Assembly (NCBI RefSeq): GCF_900496965.1
Contig: NZ_UFQB01000001.1
Coordinates: forward strand, 248,001-312,000
Length of the DNA stretch: 64,000 nt
Origin: Achromobacter agilis
GTDB lineage: Bacteria > Pseudomonadota > Gammaproteobacteria > Burkholderiales > Burkholderiaceae_B
Direction: 5' to 3'
Part shown: in pieces, positions 52,907 to 63,511 of the stretch
Layout of the letters: each line of letters opens with the position of its first letter
How positions within the stretch are numbered: position 1 is the stretch's first letter
Translations under genes and position numbers: made by a program
Notes under the pieces: generated by a model
Database searches by the model: none
What the model was told of the DNA's origin: nothing
Seen by the model: the letters and a program-made list of their open reading frames with translations, nothing else

Positions 52907-54118
52907 TCAGTACTTGTCCGACGTGCCGGTCAGCGCCACGCCGATGCGCAGCAACGTGTAGGACACGGCATCGACCCAGCGCCGCAGCCATCCGCGGCGC
53001 TGGTACTCCAGCGGCCGGATGAAGCGTCCGCCTTCGCGGATGGCCGCCTCCAGCCGCTCCTGCAGATCCCAGGAAAACGGCTGATCGTCCACGACGACGT
53101 TGGCCTCGCGCGCCAGCAGCAGGCTGAACGGATCCAGATTGGACGACCCCACTGTCGCAACGTTATCGATGACCGCCACCTTCGCGTGCAGGTAGCTGGG
53201 CATGTATTCGTAGATCTCGATGCCGTCGCGCAACAGCTGGTCGTACAGCGAGCGCGTGGCATGGTATTGCATGCGGTATTCCACCTTGCCCTGCAACAGC
53301 AGGCGCACGCGCACGCCGCGCGCGGCGGCCTTCGCCAAGGCCCGGCGGAACTGGCGGCCCGGGAAGAAATACGCATTGGCGATCAGGATGTCGCGGCGCG
53401 CCTGCGAAATGCCGTACAGATAGGCGCGTTCGAATGTCTGGCGGAACCGCAGGTTATCGCGCAACACCAGCGCGGCGCGCAACTGGCCGCAGGGCGCGAC
53501 GGACGCATGACGCGGTTTGAGCAGCCGCATGCGGTTCCAGTCCCGGGGGTGGCGCCGCAGCCGCGCCCAGTTCAGGCGGACCCACAGCAGCTCCTGGGCA
53601 TAGGCGGCCGCGGTGACGAGCGGCCCTTGCACCTGCACGGCGAAATCGTAGCGGGGCCCTGTGATGCCGTCCGTCGGGTCCTGGTCATCGTAATCGTCGA
53701 TGACATTGATGCCGCCGATGAAGGCAGTCTGCCCGTCGACGACGGTGACCTTGCGGTGCAGCCGCCGCAGGCGGCTGCGCGACGGAATGTAGCGGGCGAA
53801 CCAGCGCGGCTCCGGGCGGAAGATCCGGCACTGCGCGCCGGCGTTGGTCAGCCGCGTGCGCAGCAGATCGACGGTCTCGGCGCTGCCGAAGCCGTCCAGC
53901 ACGACGCGGACTTTGACCCCGCGCCGGGCAGCCGCCTCCAGGCAGTCCAGCACCCGTGAGCCGGTGCGGTCCGGCATGAAGATGTAGGTCTCCAGGTGCA
54001 CGCTGACCTGGGCCGATTCGATTGCGGCGCACAACGCAGGAAAGAAGTCGGAACCGTTCTGCAGCAACCGGATGTCGTTGCCCTGCGTCCAGTCCAGCTT
54101 GACCTGCTCGGCCCTCAC
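52907..54118 (-). CDS. clsB: Cardiolipin synthase B-like phospholipase D-family protein
   Basis: A 403-residue enzyme with two HKD motifs, HRKVTVVDGQTAFIGG (about 160) and HAKVAVIDNVATVGSSNLD (about 335), as in ClsB. It would make cardiolipin from phosphatidylglycerol or phosphatidylethanolamine. The GTG at 54118 overlaps the upstream gene stop as GTGA, matching the family N-terminus; the longer upstream frame is not conserved. The partner encoded upstream is an endonuclease/exonuclease/phosphatase protein, the same pairing as ybhP-clsB in Escherichia coli. Confidence 0.87.
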   Translation of the reverse strand: MRAEQVKLDWTQGNDIRLLQNGSDFFPALCAAIESAQVSVHLETYIFMPDRTGSRVLDCLEAAARRGVKVRVVLDGFGSAETVDLLRTRLTNAGAQCRIFRPEPRWFARYIPSRSRLRRLHRKVTVVDGQTAFIGGINVIDDYDDQDPTDGITGPRYDFAVQVQGPLVTAAAYAQELLWVRLNWARLRRHPRDWNRMRLLKPRHASVAPCGQLRAALVLRDNLRFRQTFERAYLYGISQARRDILIANAYFFPGRQFRRALAKAAARGVRVRLLLQGKVEYRMQYHATRSLYDQLLRDGIEIYEYMPSYLHAKVAVIDNVATVGSSNLDPFSLLLAREANVVVDDQPFSWDLQERLEAAIREGGRFIRPLEYQRRGWLRRWVDAVSYTLLRIGVALTGTSDKY

Positions 54119-54981
54119 GGCAGTTCCAGCTCGGCCAGCAAAGGAGAGTGATCGGACAGCCGCGCCCATTCCCGGCCGCGCAGCACACGTGCGCTGCGCA
54201 CGGCGAAGCCGCGCTGGTAGATGCGGTCCAGGCGGAACCACGGGAACACGGCGGGAAAGGTGCGCGGCGGCGGCAGTAGCAGGCGCGAGCTGCCGTCCAT
54301 GCCCAGCTGGTTGGTGCGCTCCATGACCGAAATACCGCCGTTGGGCAGCCCGCGCAGCGCGTTGCTCAGCCGCCTGACGGAATCGCGCAGGCGCGGCAGT
54401 TCGCCGCCATGGCTGCGCGGCGCATGGGAGAACACTTCATACAGGCCCAGTTGTTGCACGAACAGGGGCGCCAGGCGGTCGCCCCAGTCATTGAAATCGC
54501 CCGCGATCAGTATGGGCTCGCCGTCCGGCACCATACGGCGGATGCGTTCGGTCAGCGCCAGGATCTGGCGGCCGCGGCTGCCGGCGAACAGGCCCAGGTG
54601 GACGACGAAGCAATGCACCGCGCGTCCGTCGAGTTCGATCCGCGCATGCAGCAGACCGCGCTGCTCGAGCCGGTGATCGGAAATATCCTGGTTTTCGTGA
54701 TCGAGAATGGGAAAGCGCGACAACAGCGCATTCCCGTGGTCCGTTTCGTTGCGGATGGCGTTGCGGCCATAGGCCACATCCAGCCGCAAGGCGGCCGCCA
54801 GGGATTCGTGCTGGGCGTCGAGCAGGGATTTCTGCTCGTTGCGGCCCTGGACTTCCTGCAGGAAGACCAGGTCGGGGCGCAGGCCGTACAGGCCCAGGCG
54901 CAATTCATTCAGCGAGTCGCGCCGCCCCAATGCCGAGCGGCCCTTGTGAATGTTATAGCTGACGACACGGATGAGCGACAT
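54115..54981 (-). CDS. Endonuclease/exonuclease/phosphatase family protein (YbhP-like)
   Basis: A 288-residue member of the DNase I-like fold. IRVVSYNIHKG, DLVFLQEVQG and the GDFNDWGDRL and DHSPLLAELEL motifs carry the metal and catalytic residues. The ATG at 54981 was chosen because it directly precedes the conserved VVSYNIHKG; a longer frame to 55146 would add a hydrophobic segment. The gene is translationally coupled to the clsB-like gene, as ybhP is to clsB, which suggests a lipid-related role. Confidence 0.83.
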   Translation of the reverse strand: MSLIRVVSYNIHKGRSALGRRDSLNELRLGLYGLRPDLVFLQEVQGRNEQKSLLDAQHESLAAALRLDVAYGRNAIRNETDHGNALLSRFPILDHENQDISDHRLEQRGLLHARIELDGRAVHCFVVHLGLFAGSRGRQILALTERIRRMVPDGEPILIAGDFNDWGDRLAPLFVQQLGLYEVFSHAPRSHGGELPRLRDSVRRLSNALRGLPNGGISVMERTNQLGMDGSSRLLLPPPRTFPAVFPWFRLDRIYQRGFAVRSARVLRGREWARLSDHSPLLAELELP

Positions 54982-55200
54982 GGAAGAGATGGCGCCTTTC
55001 AAAACTGGGGAACCGCCGGCCGCAGCAAAAAGAAACCCGGCCAGCGCCGCCAAGAAGCAGACGGCGTTTGCCAGATTACTCCAATTCAGAAGACCGTTCC
55101 GAAGAGCAACGGACCCCATCGTCCATTCGAGCACCCCACGCCGCAAGCAAGCAACGCCCCAAGCCAGGCCGCACGGATCCGGGCTCCGCCGGTCCGTAGC

Positions 55201-55245
55201 GGCGCCCCCCTGGGGGGGAAGCGCCTCAGGCGCTTCGGGGGGGGT
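55201..55245. repeat. GC-rich extragenic palindrome downstream of aspS
   Basis: Two nested symmetrical blocks occur: C-run/G-run at 55205-55218 and GAAGCGCCTCAGGCGCTTC at 55218-55236, followed by eight G. It lies immediately past the aspS stop. It can form a stable hairpin on the minus strand and may act in termination or mRNA stability, without a T-run. Confidence 0.55.
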
Positions 55246-57033
<1,788 letters not shown>

Positions 57034-57074
57034 GCGGGATGACTCCGTTTATGTGCTTGGTTGTAGCGTAAGGG

Positions 57075-57746
57075 TTACGAATCGGCGCGAGGCGAGTCTT
57101 GCTCGCCGGGCGCCGGGACGGGCGGAACCGGCCGGCCCGCAGGCACCGAAGCCTGGGCCGGGGCGACGACACCCATGGAAACGATGTACTTCAAGGCCGC
57201 GTCCACGCTCATCTGCAGGTCGATGGCGTCGGCGCGCGGCAGCATCAGGAAAAATCCCGACGTGGGGTTCGGCGTCGTCGGCACGTACACGCTGATGTGG
57301 TCGCCGGCCAGCCGGTCGGCCACTTCGCCGCTGGGCGTGCCGGTGACGAACGCGATGGTCCAGCTGCCGGCGCGCGGATACTGCACCAGCACCGCGCGGC
57401 GGAAAGCCTGCCCGTTCGGGGCGAGCACGGTATCGCTGACCTGCTTGACCGAGTTGTAGATGGACCGCACCAGGGGAATGCGTCCCAGCAGGCTTTCCCA
57501 CTGGTCCACCATGGTGCGGCCGATCAGGTTGGCGGCGAATATGCCCGTCAGAAGCACGACCACCACGACCAGGACGAAGCGGAAACCGGGGATGTCGATG
57601 CCGAACAGCGATTCGGACGACAGAAAGCCGGGCACGAACCCTTCCAGGGTGGCGACCAGCAGGCCCAGTACCCACACCGTGATGACCAGGGGAACCCAGA
57701 TCAGCAGGCCGGTGATGAAGTACTTCTTGATGACGCGCATACGCAT
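57075..57746 (-). CDS. DUF502 family membrane protein
   Basis: A 223-residue protein with two transmembrane helices near the N-terminus (about 8-30 and 55-77), the conserved GRTMVDQWESLLGRIPLVRS loop and a soluble part with VYVPTTPNPTSGFFLMLPR. The family often lies beside aspS, but its function is unknown. The start is 57746, or 57740 as an alternative. It ends in a low-complexity Pro/Ala-rich tail. Confidence 0.88.
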   Translation of the reverse strand: MRMRVIKKYFITGLLIWVPLVITVWVLGLLVATLEGFVPGFLSSESLFGIDIPGFRFVLVVVVVLLTGIFAANLIGRTMVDQWESLLGRIPLVRSIYNSVKQVSDTVLAPNGQAFRRAVLVQYPRAGSWTIAFVTGTPSGEVADRLAGDHISVYVPTTPNPTSGFFLMLPRADAIDLQMSVDAALKYIVSMGVVAPAQASVPAGRPVPPVPAPGEQDSPRADS

Positions 57747-57756
57747 CGGACGCGCT

Positions 57757-58053
57757 CTAGGAAGCGGCGCTGCCGGCGGCGGGCGCCGCAGGAGCGGCCG
57801 GGGCGGCGGCAGGCGCGGCGCTTTCGGCCGACGCCGACGTGCTGGCTGGCGCCGACGTGCTGGCGCCGCCGTTGCCACGGAAGTCCGTGACATACCAGCC
57901 GGAGCCCTTGAGCTGGAATCCAGCCGCGGTCACCTGCTTGGAAAACGTGCTCTGGCCGCATTCGGGGCAAACCGAAAGCGGCGCATCGGAAATCTTCTGC
58001 AAGACGTCTTTGGCATGGCCGCAGGCGCTGCATTTGTAAGCGTAGATGGGCAT
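57757..58053 (-). CDS. FmdB-family zinc ribbon protein
   Basis: A 98-residue protein starting MPIYAYKC, the family hallmark, with a zinc ribbon formed by CSAC and CPEC. After about residue 60 the rest is a long Ala/Ser/Pro-rich tail. The role is not settled; it is usually called a regulatory protein. It lies ten bases upstream of the DUF502 gene, which in turn precedes aspS downstream on the minus strand. Confidence 0.9.
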   Translation of the reverse strand: MPIYAYKCSACGHAKDVLQKISDAPLSVCPECGQSTFSKQVTAAGFQLKGSGWYVTDFRGNGGASTSAPASTSASAESAAPAAAPAAPAAPAAGSAAS

Positions 58054-58274
58054 CGAGGGCTCCCAGGCGCGGGCCCGGCATATCAAAAGCCGCAGGCGCC
58101 GGACGAAATATCCGGGGTCGGATCGGGTCGGGAACCAGATCCGGGCCGAAGCCGGCGGGCGGGCGAGGCCGGAAAAAATACGGGGAAAGTCTTGAATTTT
58201 AGCGGTTTTTCATGAACCCTCGGTGTCCGCCCCCGGCAGCCCGCCTGGCGGGCCTCCCCAGGGGCGTCGCCGTC

Positions 58275-59558
58275 CTATACGGGGAGCAGGAACATGACGG
58301 CCGCCACCAGGGTCGGCGCCAGGGCCGACACGAACAGCCGCCCGGACGAAATGCTGCCGTCCGGGAAGTGATTCTTGAGGATCGCGAAGCCCGCCGGATT
58401 GGGCGCGTTGGCGATGACGGTCAGCCCGCCTCCCGTCACTGCCCCGGCCACCAGCATGTAGCGCCAGGCCTCGTTGGTGCCTTCCACCAGCGATCCCAGA
58501 TAGGTCAGCGCGGCGTTGTCGGTAATGGCCGTGAGCGCGGTGGCGCCCCAGAACAGGACGAAAGGCTCGAGTCCGCCCAGCAGGTCCTGCAGCCACCATT
58601 TCTGCAGGCCGCCCAGCACCACCAGCCCGGCCAGGAAAAAGCCCACCATCAACCCCTCTTTGATCATCAGGCGGCTCTGGTGGCGCTTATAGGCCTCCGA
58701 AAAACCGATGAACATCATCAGCAGGCCCAGGAAGATGGCCGGATGGTGCGCGCTGAGCACCACGGCGACCAGGAAGCCCAGGTGCACAAGCATGACCACC
58801 GCAGGCACCGGGGGACGCGAATCCGCGCCTTCCGGCGCGTCCACGCCGCCGCCCGTGCCCACCGAACGCTCCATCAGCGCCTTGCGGCAGGCAAGCGTCA
58901 ACAGGCCGGCGTTCAGGCAGACCGCCACGGCCGCGCGCCAGCCAAAATGCTGCGCCATGAAGGCGGAATCCCAACCGAAGGTGGACGCCACCATCAGCAC
59001 GGGCGGCGCCGCATAGGAAGTCAGCACGCCGCCGATGGAAACGTTGACGAACAGCACGCCCAGCGTCAGGTATTTGAAGCCCGCGCGTCCGCTCGTGCGG
59101 AAATACGCGTCGCGCAGAAGAATGGCGGCCAGGGTCATGGCGGCCGGCTCGGTAATGAACGAACCGCCCAGCGGAACCAGCGACATCACGACGAAGAACG
59201 TGGCCAGTTCGCGCGGCAGCGGCAGCGCGCGGGCCACCAGGCGCACCAGCAGCCCCACCAGTTCCAGGATAGGCCGGCTGGCCGCCACCACCATGATGAC
59301 AAAGACGAAGAGCGGCTCGGTGAAGTTGCGCGTGTCCATGTACTCGATGGCGTGCGACGGCCCCGTCAGCGCCGCCATGGCCACGATCAGCACGAACGCC
59401 CAGACGCCGAAGACGGCCTCGACCTCGGAGAACAGATGCCAGAAACCCGCATGCGGCCCGCCACGATGCGCCAGGCGCGCGAAGACGGGGACCGAGAAGG
59501 TATGAAGAACCGCCACGGCGAACAGGAGGGTGGCGATGATCTCGATGGACGAAGGCAT
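58275..59558 (-). CDS. Putative Na+/H+ antiporter family membrane protein
   Basis: A 427-residue protein with about ten to twelve hydrophobic segments. It resembles the putative Na+/H+ antiporter family found in Proteobacteria (for example FTEPLFVFVIMVVAASRPIL and GATALTAITDNAALTYLGSL, the latter like ion-binding motifs of the ion transporter superfamily). The ATG at 59558 has a GGAAG site. Ion and direction of transport are not shown by sequence. Confidence 0.78.
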   Translation of the reverse strand: MPSSIEIIATLLFAVAVLHTFSVPVFARLAHRGGPHAGFWHLFSEVEAVFGVWAFVLIVAMAALTGPSHAIEYMDTRNFTEPLFVFVIMVVAASRPILELVGLLVRLVARALPLPRELATFFVVMSLVPLGGSFITEPAAMTLAAILLRDAYFRTSGRAGFKYLTLGVLFVNVSIGGVLTSYAAPPVLMVASTFGWDSAFMAQHFGWRAAVAVCLNAGLLTLACRKALMERSVGTGGGVDAPEGADSRPPVPAVVMLVHLGFLVAVVLSAHHPAIFLGLLMMFIGFSEAYKRHQSRLMIKEGLMVGFFLAGLVVLGGLQKWWLQDLLGGLEPFVLFWGATALTAITDNAALTYLGSLVEGTNEAWRYMLVAGAVTGGGLTVIANAPNPAGFAILKNHFPDGSISSGRLFVSALAPTLVAAVMFLLPV

Positions 59559-59725
59559 GGGCAGAACTTCCAGGAGGGGATTCAGGCACGGCCGCTGATC
59601 GGAATCGAGCCGCACGAGCGCTGCAATATACCGCAGCGTTCGTGCGCGCGACCGGGCTCCGCGCGCATCGCCTGCCTACCGCCGCGGCCAATCCGCGCGG
59701 CAAAGCCCGCGAATGCGCCGCGCCG

Positions 59726-60622
59726 CTACGCAATCGGCGCCGGCGGCTCCCCGCCTTGCTGCGCCGCCTTCATCTCCATCAGCAGGCTATGCAGCATCTC
59801 GGTCGACAGCCCGTGCAGCACCAGGCGATAGCCCGCGCGCAACGTGGACATGGGCACAAGCGGATGGTTGTTGTTCACCAGGATCAGGTGCTGCGGCGCG
59901 CCGAGCAGCTTGGCCGCATAGATGCCGATGGTCTCGTCGAGCTGCAGGGAATTGGCCGCGCGCCAGAAGTCGTTGTCGGTCAACATCAGCTGATACAGCG
60001 GCGTGAACAGCTCGATCGCGCTTTGCAGGTCCAGGAAGTTCAGCTTGCCCCGGGGCATGTCTTCCAGCAGCAGGTCCGGGTCGCGGATCATCGAGAAATC
60101 GACGCGCTCGGGCGCGTGCATGTCGATGCCGGCGTCGCGCAGCGCCTGGTTCAGGCGGATGACGAAGTTGAACAGGTTCAGGTCGTGCTTGACGAAGAGC
60201 TCGTCCTTCAGGTCGTCGATGTTGCGCGGCTCGAGCGGCGTGGTCGTGATGGCAACGGGCGAATTGGCCGCGATGAACGACAGAATCTGCGCGCCCAGAT
60301 GGAAGTGCCGCAGGATCAGCCAGTTGGCCTCCGGCGAAACGAAACGCTTGAGCCCCCAGGCAAGGATGCGGTGCAGCAGCCTGGAATGCGACCAGCGGCG
60401 CGGCAGGAACGTTTTGACGATCTGGATCAGGATGATGAACGCGCGCGCCAGCGGCCGCAGGAACGGCAGCAGGTATTGGCGCGAGGCGCAGCTGGAATCG
60501 GTCAGCCATGCTTTCTTCACCTTGTCCGGCAAGGGCGTGCTGCGGTCCAGGTATAGCGCCAGCCAGGGGCTGGGATCGGCGGGATCGTGCCCCTTGGCAA
60601 GGAATTCCGGTTCCTGGTTCAT
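59726..60622 (-). CDS. Protein of unknown family in the ketosynthase-oxidase operon
   Basis: A 298-residue protein that I do not recognise. It is probably cytoplasmic: there is no signal peptide and only one moderately hydrophobic stretch (RAFIILIQIVKTFLP, about residues 60-75). It is largely helical with conserved-looking HDLNLFNFVIRLNQALRDAG and a His-containing segment RHFHLGAQILSFIAAN. The start overlaps the upstream fusion gene stop by four bases (ATGA), so it is made together with it and likely belongs to the same pathway. No catalytic motif is evident. Confidence 0.75.
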   Translation of the reverse strand: MNQEPEFLAKGHDPADPSPWLALYLDRSTPLPDKVKKAWLTDSSCASRQYLLPFLRPLARAFIILIQIVKTFLPRRWSHSRLLHRILAWGLKRFVSPEANWLILRHFHLGAQILSFIAANSPVAITTTPLEPRNIDDLKDELFVKHDLNLFNFVIRLNQALRDAGIDMHAPERVDFSMIRDPDLLLEDMPRGKLNFLDLQSAIELFTPLYQLMLTDNDFWRAANSLQLDETIGIYAAKLLGAPQHLILVNNNHPLVPMSTLRAGYRLVLHGLSTEMLHSLLMEMKAAQQGGEPPAPIA

Positions 60623-62544
60623 GCCCGGTCATCCTCCATGACGTGATGAAACTGCATCAGGTACAGCGCGGCGGTGCGGCGCGCGGTATCGACGATGCGC
60701 TGCTCGGCCCGGCCGTCCTCGTCGCAGTCCAGCGCCAGCTCCACCGCCGACAGCCAGCGCGCCAGGTGGTGTTCGTCGTTGTGGCCGTGGTATTCGAGGA
60801 AGCGGAAGGCATCGGGCGGCAACGCCAGGCTGGCCTTGAGCAGCGGCAGCAGCGCCGGCACGATGCGCTGGCCGGTGCCTTCGATGATGTAGATGGCGCC
60901 CAGCAGCCCGATCGGATCGCGCGTGGCGGCCAGGCCGTGCAGATAGGCGTTGAGCGCCTCGCCGCCCGGGTTGCGGCGCAAGGCGTTGATGTCGTCCACC
61001 GCGCCGCCCGCCTTGCGGTAGTCGCGGAACAGGATCTCGAAATCATTCTGCTCTTCGCCCGCATGCGTGTCGATCAGCGCGGCCAGCGGCGCGTATTGCC
61101 CGGACAGCGACGCCGCCCCTTCGCGCATCCACTTGCTGCCCTCGCGCACCTGCGGAATCCAGTTCTCCATCCAATTGAGATAGTCGGCCGTCTGGAACTG
61201 GCGGTTGCGCAGGCGCCGCACCACGGGCGTGCGCCAGACCCGCGAGCGGTAGTCGTGCCAGATCGCCGCCAGTTCGGTCAACAGTTGGCCCAGGCCCTGC
61301 GGCGCCATCTCCGGATCGTGCGGCGGCGCGATCGCGTCGGCGTCGCCGCTACGCGCATCCTCGCGAGGCGCCGTTGCCGCGGGCGCCGCGGCCGCCGCCG
61401 GCCGATCGTGCACGGCCTCGGCCTCCAGCAGCATATAGGCCGCCATGAAGCGCCCGGACTCGGGGATGTAGCAGAAAATCTGCTCGCCGGGCTTCACCTC
61501 GCGCGTTTCCAGGAACTCGGCCAGCATGATCAGGATGGAGGCTGCCCCCGTGTTGCCGCGCCACGCCAGGTTGCTGAACCAGCGCTCCCGGGGGATCACC
61601 AGGCCCGCTTTCTCCATCAGGTCCTCGACCACGGGAATGAATTTCTCGGACGAGTAATGGCACAGGAAGTGGTCCACCTGGTCCGGGTCCAGCCAGCCGT
61701 CGCGCACCAGCTTGGCGTATTCATGGATGCCGATATCGAACAGGTGCGGCAGCAGGCGGATGTCCTGACGCAAGGAGAGCGCACCGTCGGCCTCAGCCTC
61801 GTTCCACGAGGGGTAGTCCAGGTGCCCCCTCTTGCGGTCGGCCGACAGCCCCAGCTGCATGCACACGGGATAGTCGCCGGAGAAGGAGCGCTGATGCACC
61901 CATTTCAGCCGCAGGCGCACGCCTTGCGACGCGCCGGGCAACGGCCGCCCGGTATTGCCGAGCAAGACCGCCCCCGCGCCGTCCGACAGCATCCAGCGCA
62001 GGAAGTGCGCGTCGAAATCGGCGTCGTAGCCGCGCGCGGCGAAGCGCGAGCGCTTGAACAGCCGCGACGGCAGTTCGCTGGCCACCGCCAGCGCACTGGC
62101 GTGCCCGCCCATTTCCACGCCCTGCGCGGCCACCTGGATGGCCGACACGCCGGCCGCGCAGATGCCGTGCACCGACAAGGTCTCCATGGGCTGCGCCGCC
62201 AGCTCGCCCTGGATCATGTTCGAGAAGCCCGGCATCAGCGCATCCCCGCCCGAGGAGCCGCTGGCCAGCAGCGACACGGCCGACAGATCGCCATCGTTGC
62301 GCCGCAGGCAATCGCGGATGGCATTGGCCGCCAGCTGTGCGTTGGAGAAGGCCGTGGCGCCCTCGGCGTCGATCGCGTAGTAACGCTGCTTGATGCCGTT
62401 CTCGGCCAGGATGCGGCTCTTGATCCGGCCGGACATGCGGTTCAGCGGCGCGATGTAGCTGTCCATGGCCTCGTTGGATACGGGTTCGCCCGGCATGAAA
62501 TAGCCGGCGCTCTCCAGGTAGACACGATGAAACGCAATAGGCAT
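60619..62544 (-). CDS. Fusion of ketoacyl synthase III and heme-oxygenase-like di-iron oxidase
   Basis: A 641-residue two-domain protein. Residues about 1-378 are a KAS III/FabH-like condensing enzyme with the triad Cys129 (HGICAAG), His296 (LCHYSS) and Asn331 (WRGNTGAA). An Ala/Pro-rich linker spans about 380-412. Residues about 413-641 resemble heme-oxygenase-like di-iron oxidases and TenA/PqqC folds. Candidate metal ligands are His494/Glu497/Glu498, Glu555, and His586, Asp590, His593, the last three in the HX3DX2H pattern. The enzyme could condense or transfer an acyl group and then oxidise, cleave or decarboxylate it. It is encoded 34 bases after the desaturase gene. Family calls are by motif only. 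Confidence 0.85.
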   Translation of the reverse strand: MPIAFHRVYLESAGYFMPGEPVSNEAMDSYIAPLNRMSGRIKSRILAENGIKQRYYAIDAEGATAFSNAQLAANAIRDCLRRNDGDLSAVSLLASGSSGGDALMPGFSNMIQGELAAQPMETLSVHGICAAGVSAIQVAAQGVEMGGHASALAVASELPSRLFKRSRFAARGYDADFDAHFLRWMLSDGAGAVLLGNTGRPLPGASQGVRLRLKWVHQRSFSGDYPVCMQLGLSADRKRGHLDYPSWNEAEADGALSLRQDIRLLPHLFDIGIHEYAKLVRDGWLDPDQVDHFLCHYSSEKFIPVVEDLMEKAGLVIPRERWFSNLAWRGNTGAASILIMLAEFLETREVKPGEQIFCYIPESGRFMAAYMLLEAEAVHDRPAAAAAPAATAPREDARSGDADAIAPPHDPEMAPQGLGQLLTELAAIWHDYRSRVWRTPVVRRLRNRQFQTADYLNWMENWIPQVREGSKWMREGAASLSGQYAPLAALIDTHAGEEQNDFEILFRDYRKAGGAVDDINALRRNPGGEALNAYLHGLAATRDPIGLLGAIYIIEGTGQRIVPALLPLLKASLALPPDAFRFLEYHGHNDEHHLARWLSAVELALDCDEDGRAEQRIVDTARRTAALYLMQFHHVMEDDRA

Positions 62545-62578
62545 GGCGGGTCTCTAGTGGAAAAATGGGATGGCGGCG

Positions 62579-63511
62579 CTAGCGGACATGCTCGGGCGCC
62601 ATGCACGAACGGCTGCGGAAACGCGGCACGAACGTGCCCAGCACGAAAACGCGGAACATATAGGGTGTCAGCCCGCGTTCGTTCAAAGTCGGGTTCACGC
62701 GGTCGCGGTAGCGCTCGCGATGCAGGCGGGCCAGCTCGGCCCAGTGCGCGCGCGAATGCTCGTGATGCGCGGTGTGCAGGCCAATATTGAACAGCAGCGG
62801 ATTGACCAGGCCTTCGAAGTTGCGCGCGTAGTTCAGGCCGGCCGCCGGCCGCGGGCCGCCGTCGGCGTGCGCATGCTGCAGGTAATTCGTGGCCAGCAGC
62901 CAATGCAGGCCGTGTAGCTGCGGGATGATGACGAACACCAGCGCCTTGGCGGGATTCACGGCCAGCAGGCCGCCCCACAGGCCCAGCCACGCGCCATACT
63001 GCGCCATGCAATAGCGCCACGCGCCCGGCCAGTGGCGGCGCAGGCGGCCCAGCCACGCGAAAAACAGGGGATACAGCACCCAGACGGCCTGCAGCGGGTG
63101 GATGAGATAGCCCCACAGATGATTCGTGTCGCCCCCGAAACGGTACGTGCGCGCCGCGTCGCGCTCGCCGTGGCGGTAACGGTGGTGATTCGCCACGTGG
63201 GCCGGATAGAAAACGAACGTGGGATGCCCCTGCAGCAGAGTGATCCAGAAGTCGGTGGCGCGATTGGCCCAGCGGCCCCGCCACATCCGGATGTGCGTGT
63301 GGTTGTGGTGGATGACGCCGATGCCCAGGGTCAGGAACAGCATCAGCCCGTAAAGCGGCCACCAGAATCCATGCACCCACTGCCAGGCCGCCAGCGCAGG
63401 CAGGGCAGCCAGATAGGCAAGGCTCTGCCAGTCGCGCCGGTTGCGCAGCGACGGCAGCCGGCGCGGCGCCTCAGGCCCGCCCGCCAAGCGACTCTCGCTG
63501 CCGGAAGGCAT
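62579..63511 (-). CDS. Membrane-bound fatty acid desaturase
   Basis: A 310-residue integral membrane di-iron enzyme. The three histidine clusters are present: HHNHTH (68-73), HVANHHRYRH (105-114) and HTAHHEHSRAH (around 255). At least four transmembrane segments surround them. It would introduce a double bond or other oxidation into a fatty acyl chain. The ATG at 63511 overlaps the upstream hydroxylase gene by 41 bases; other starts are possible. It feeds the same operon as the KAS III fusion. Confidence 0.88.
   Translation of the reverse strand: MPSGSESRLAGGPEAPRRLPSLRNRRDWQSLAYLAALPALAAWQWVHGFWWPLYGLMLFLTLGIGVIHHNHTHIRMWRGRWANRATDFWITLLQGHPTFVFYPAHVANHHRYRHGERDAARTYRFGGDTNHLWGYLIHPLQAVWVLYPLFFAWLGRLRRHWPGAWRYCMAQYGAWLGLWGGLLAVNPAKALVFVIIPQLHGLHWLLATNYLQHAHADGGPRPAAGLNYARNFEGLVNPLLFNIGLHTAHHEHSRAHWAELARLHRERYRDRVNPTLNERGLTPYMFRVFVLGTFVPRFRSRSCMAPEHVR

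Noticed and set aside
60508..62790. A 760-codon plus-strand open frame opposite the KAS III fusion
   Set aside because: It mirrors the third-position GC bias of the real minus-strand gene, has low-complexity Arg/Ala/Gln-rich composition and no recognisable domain.
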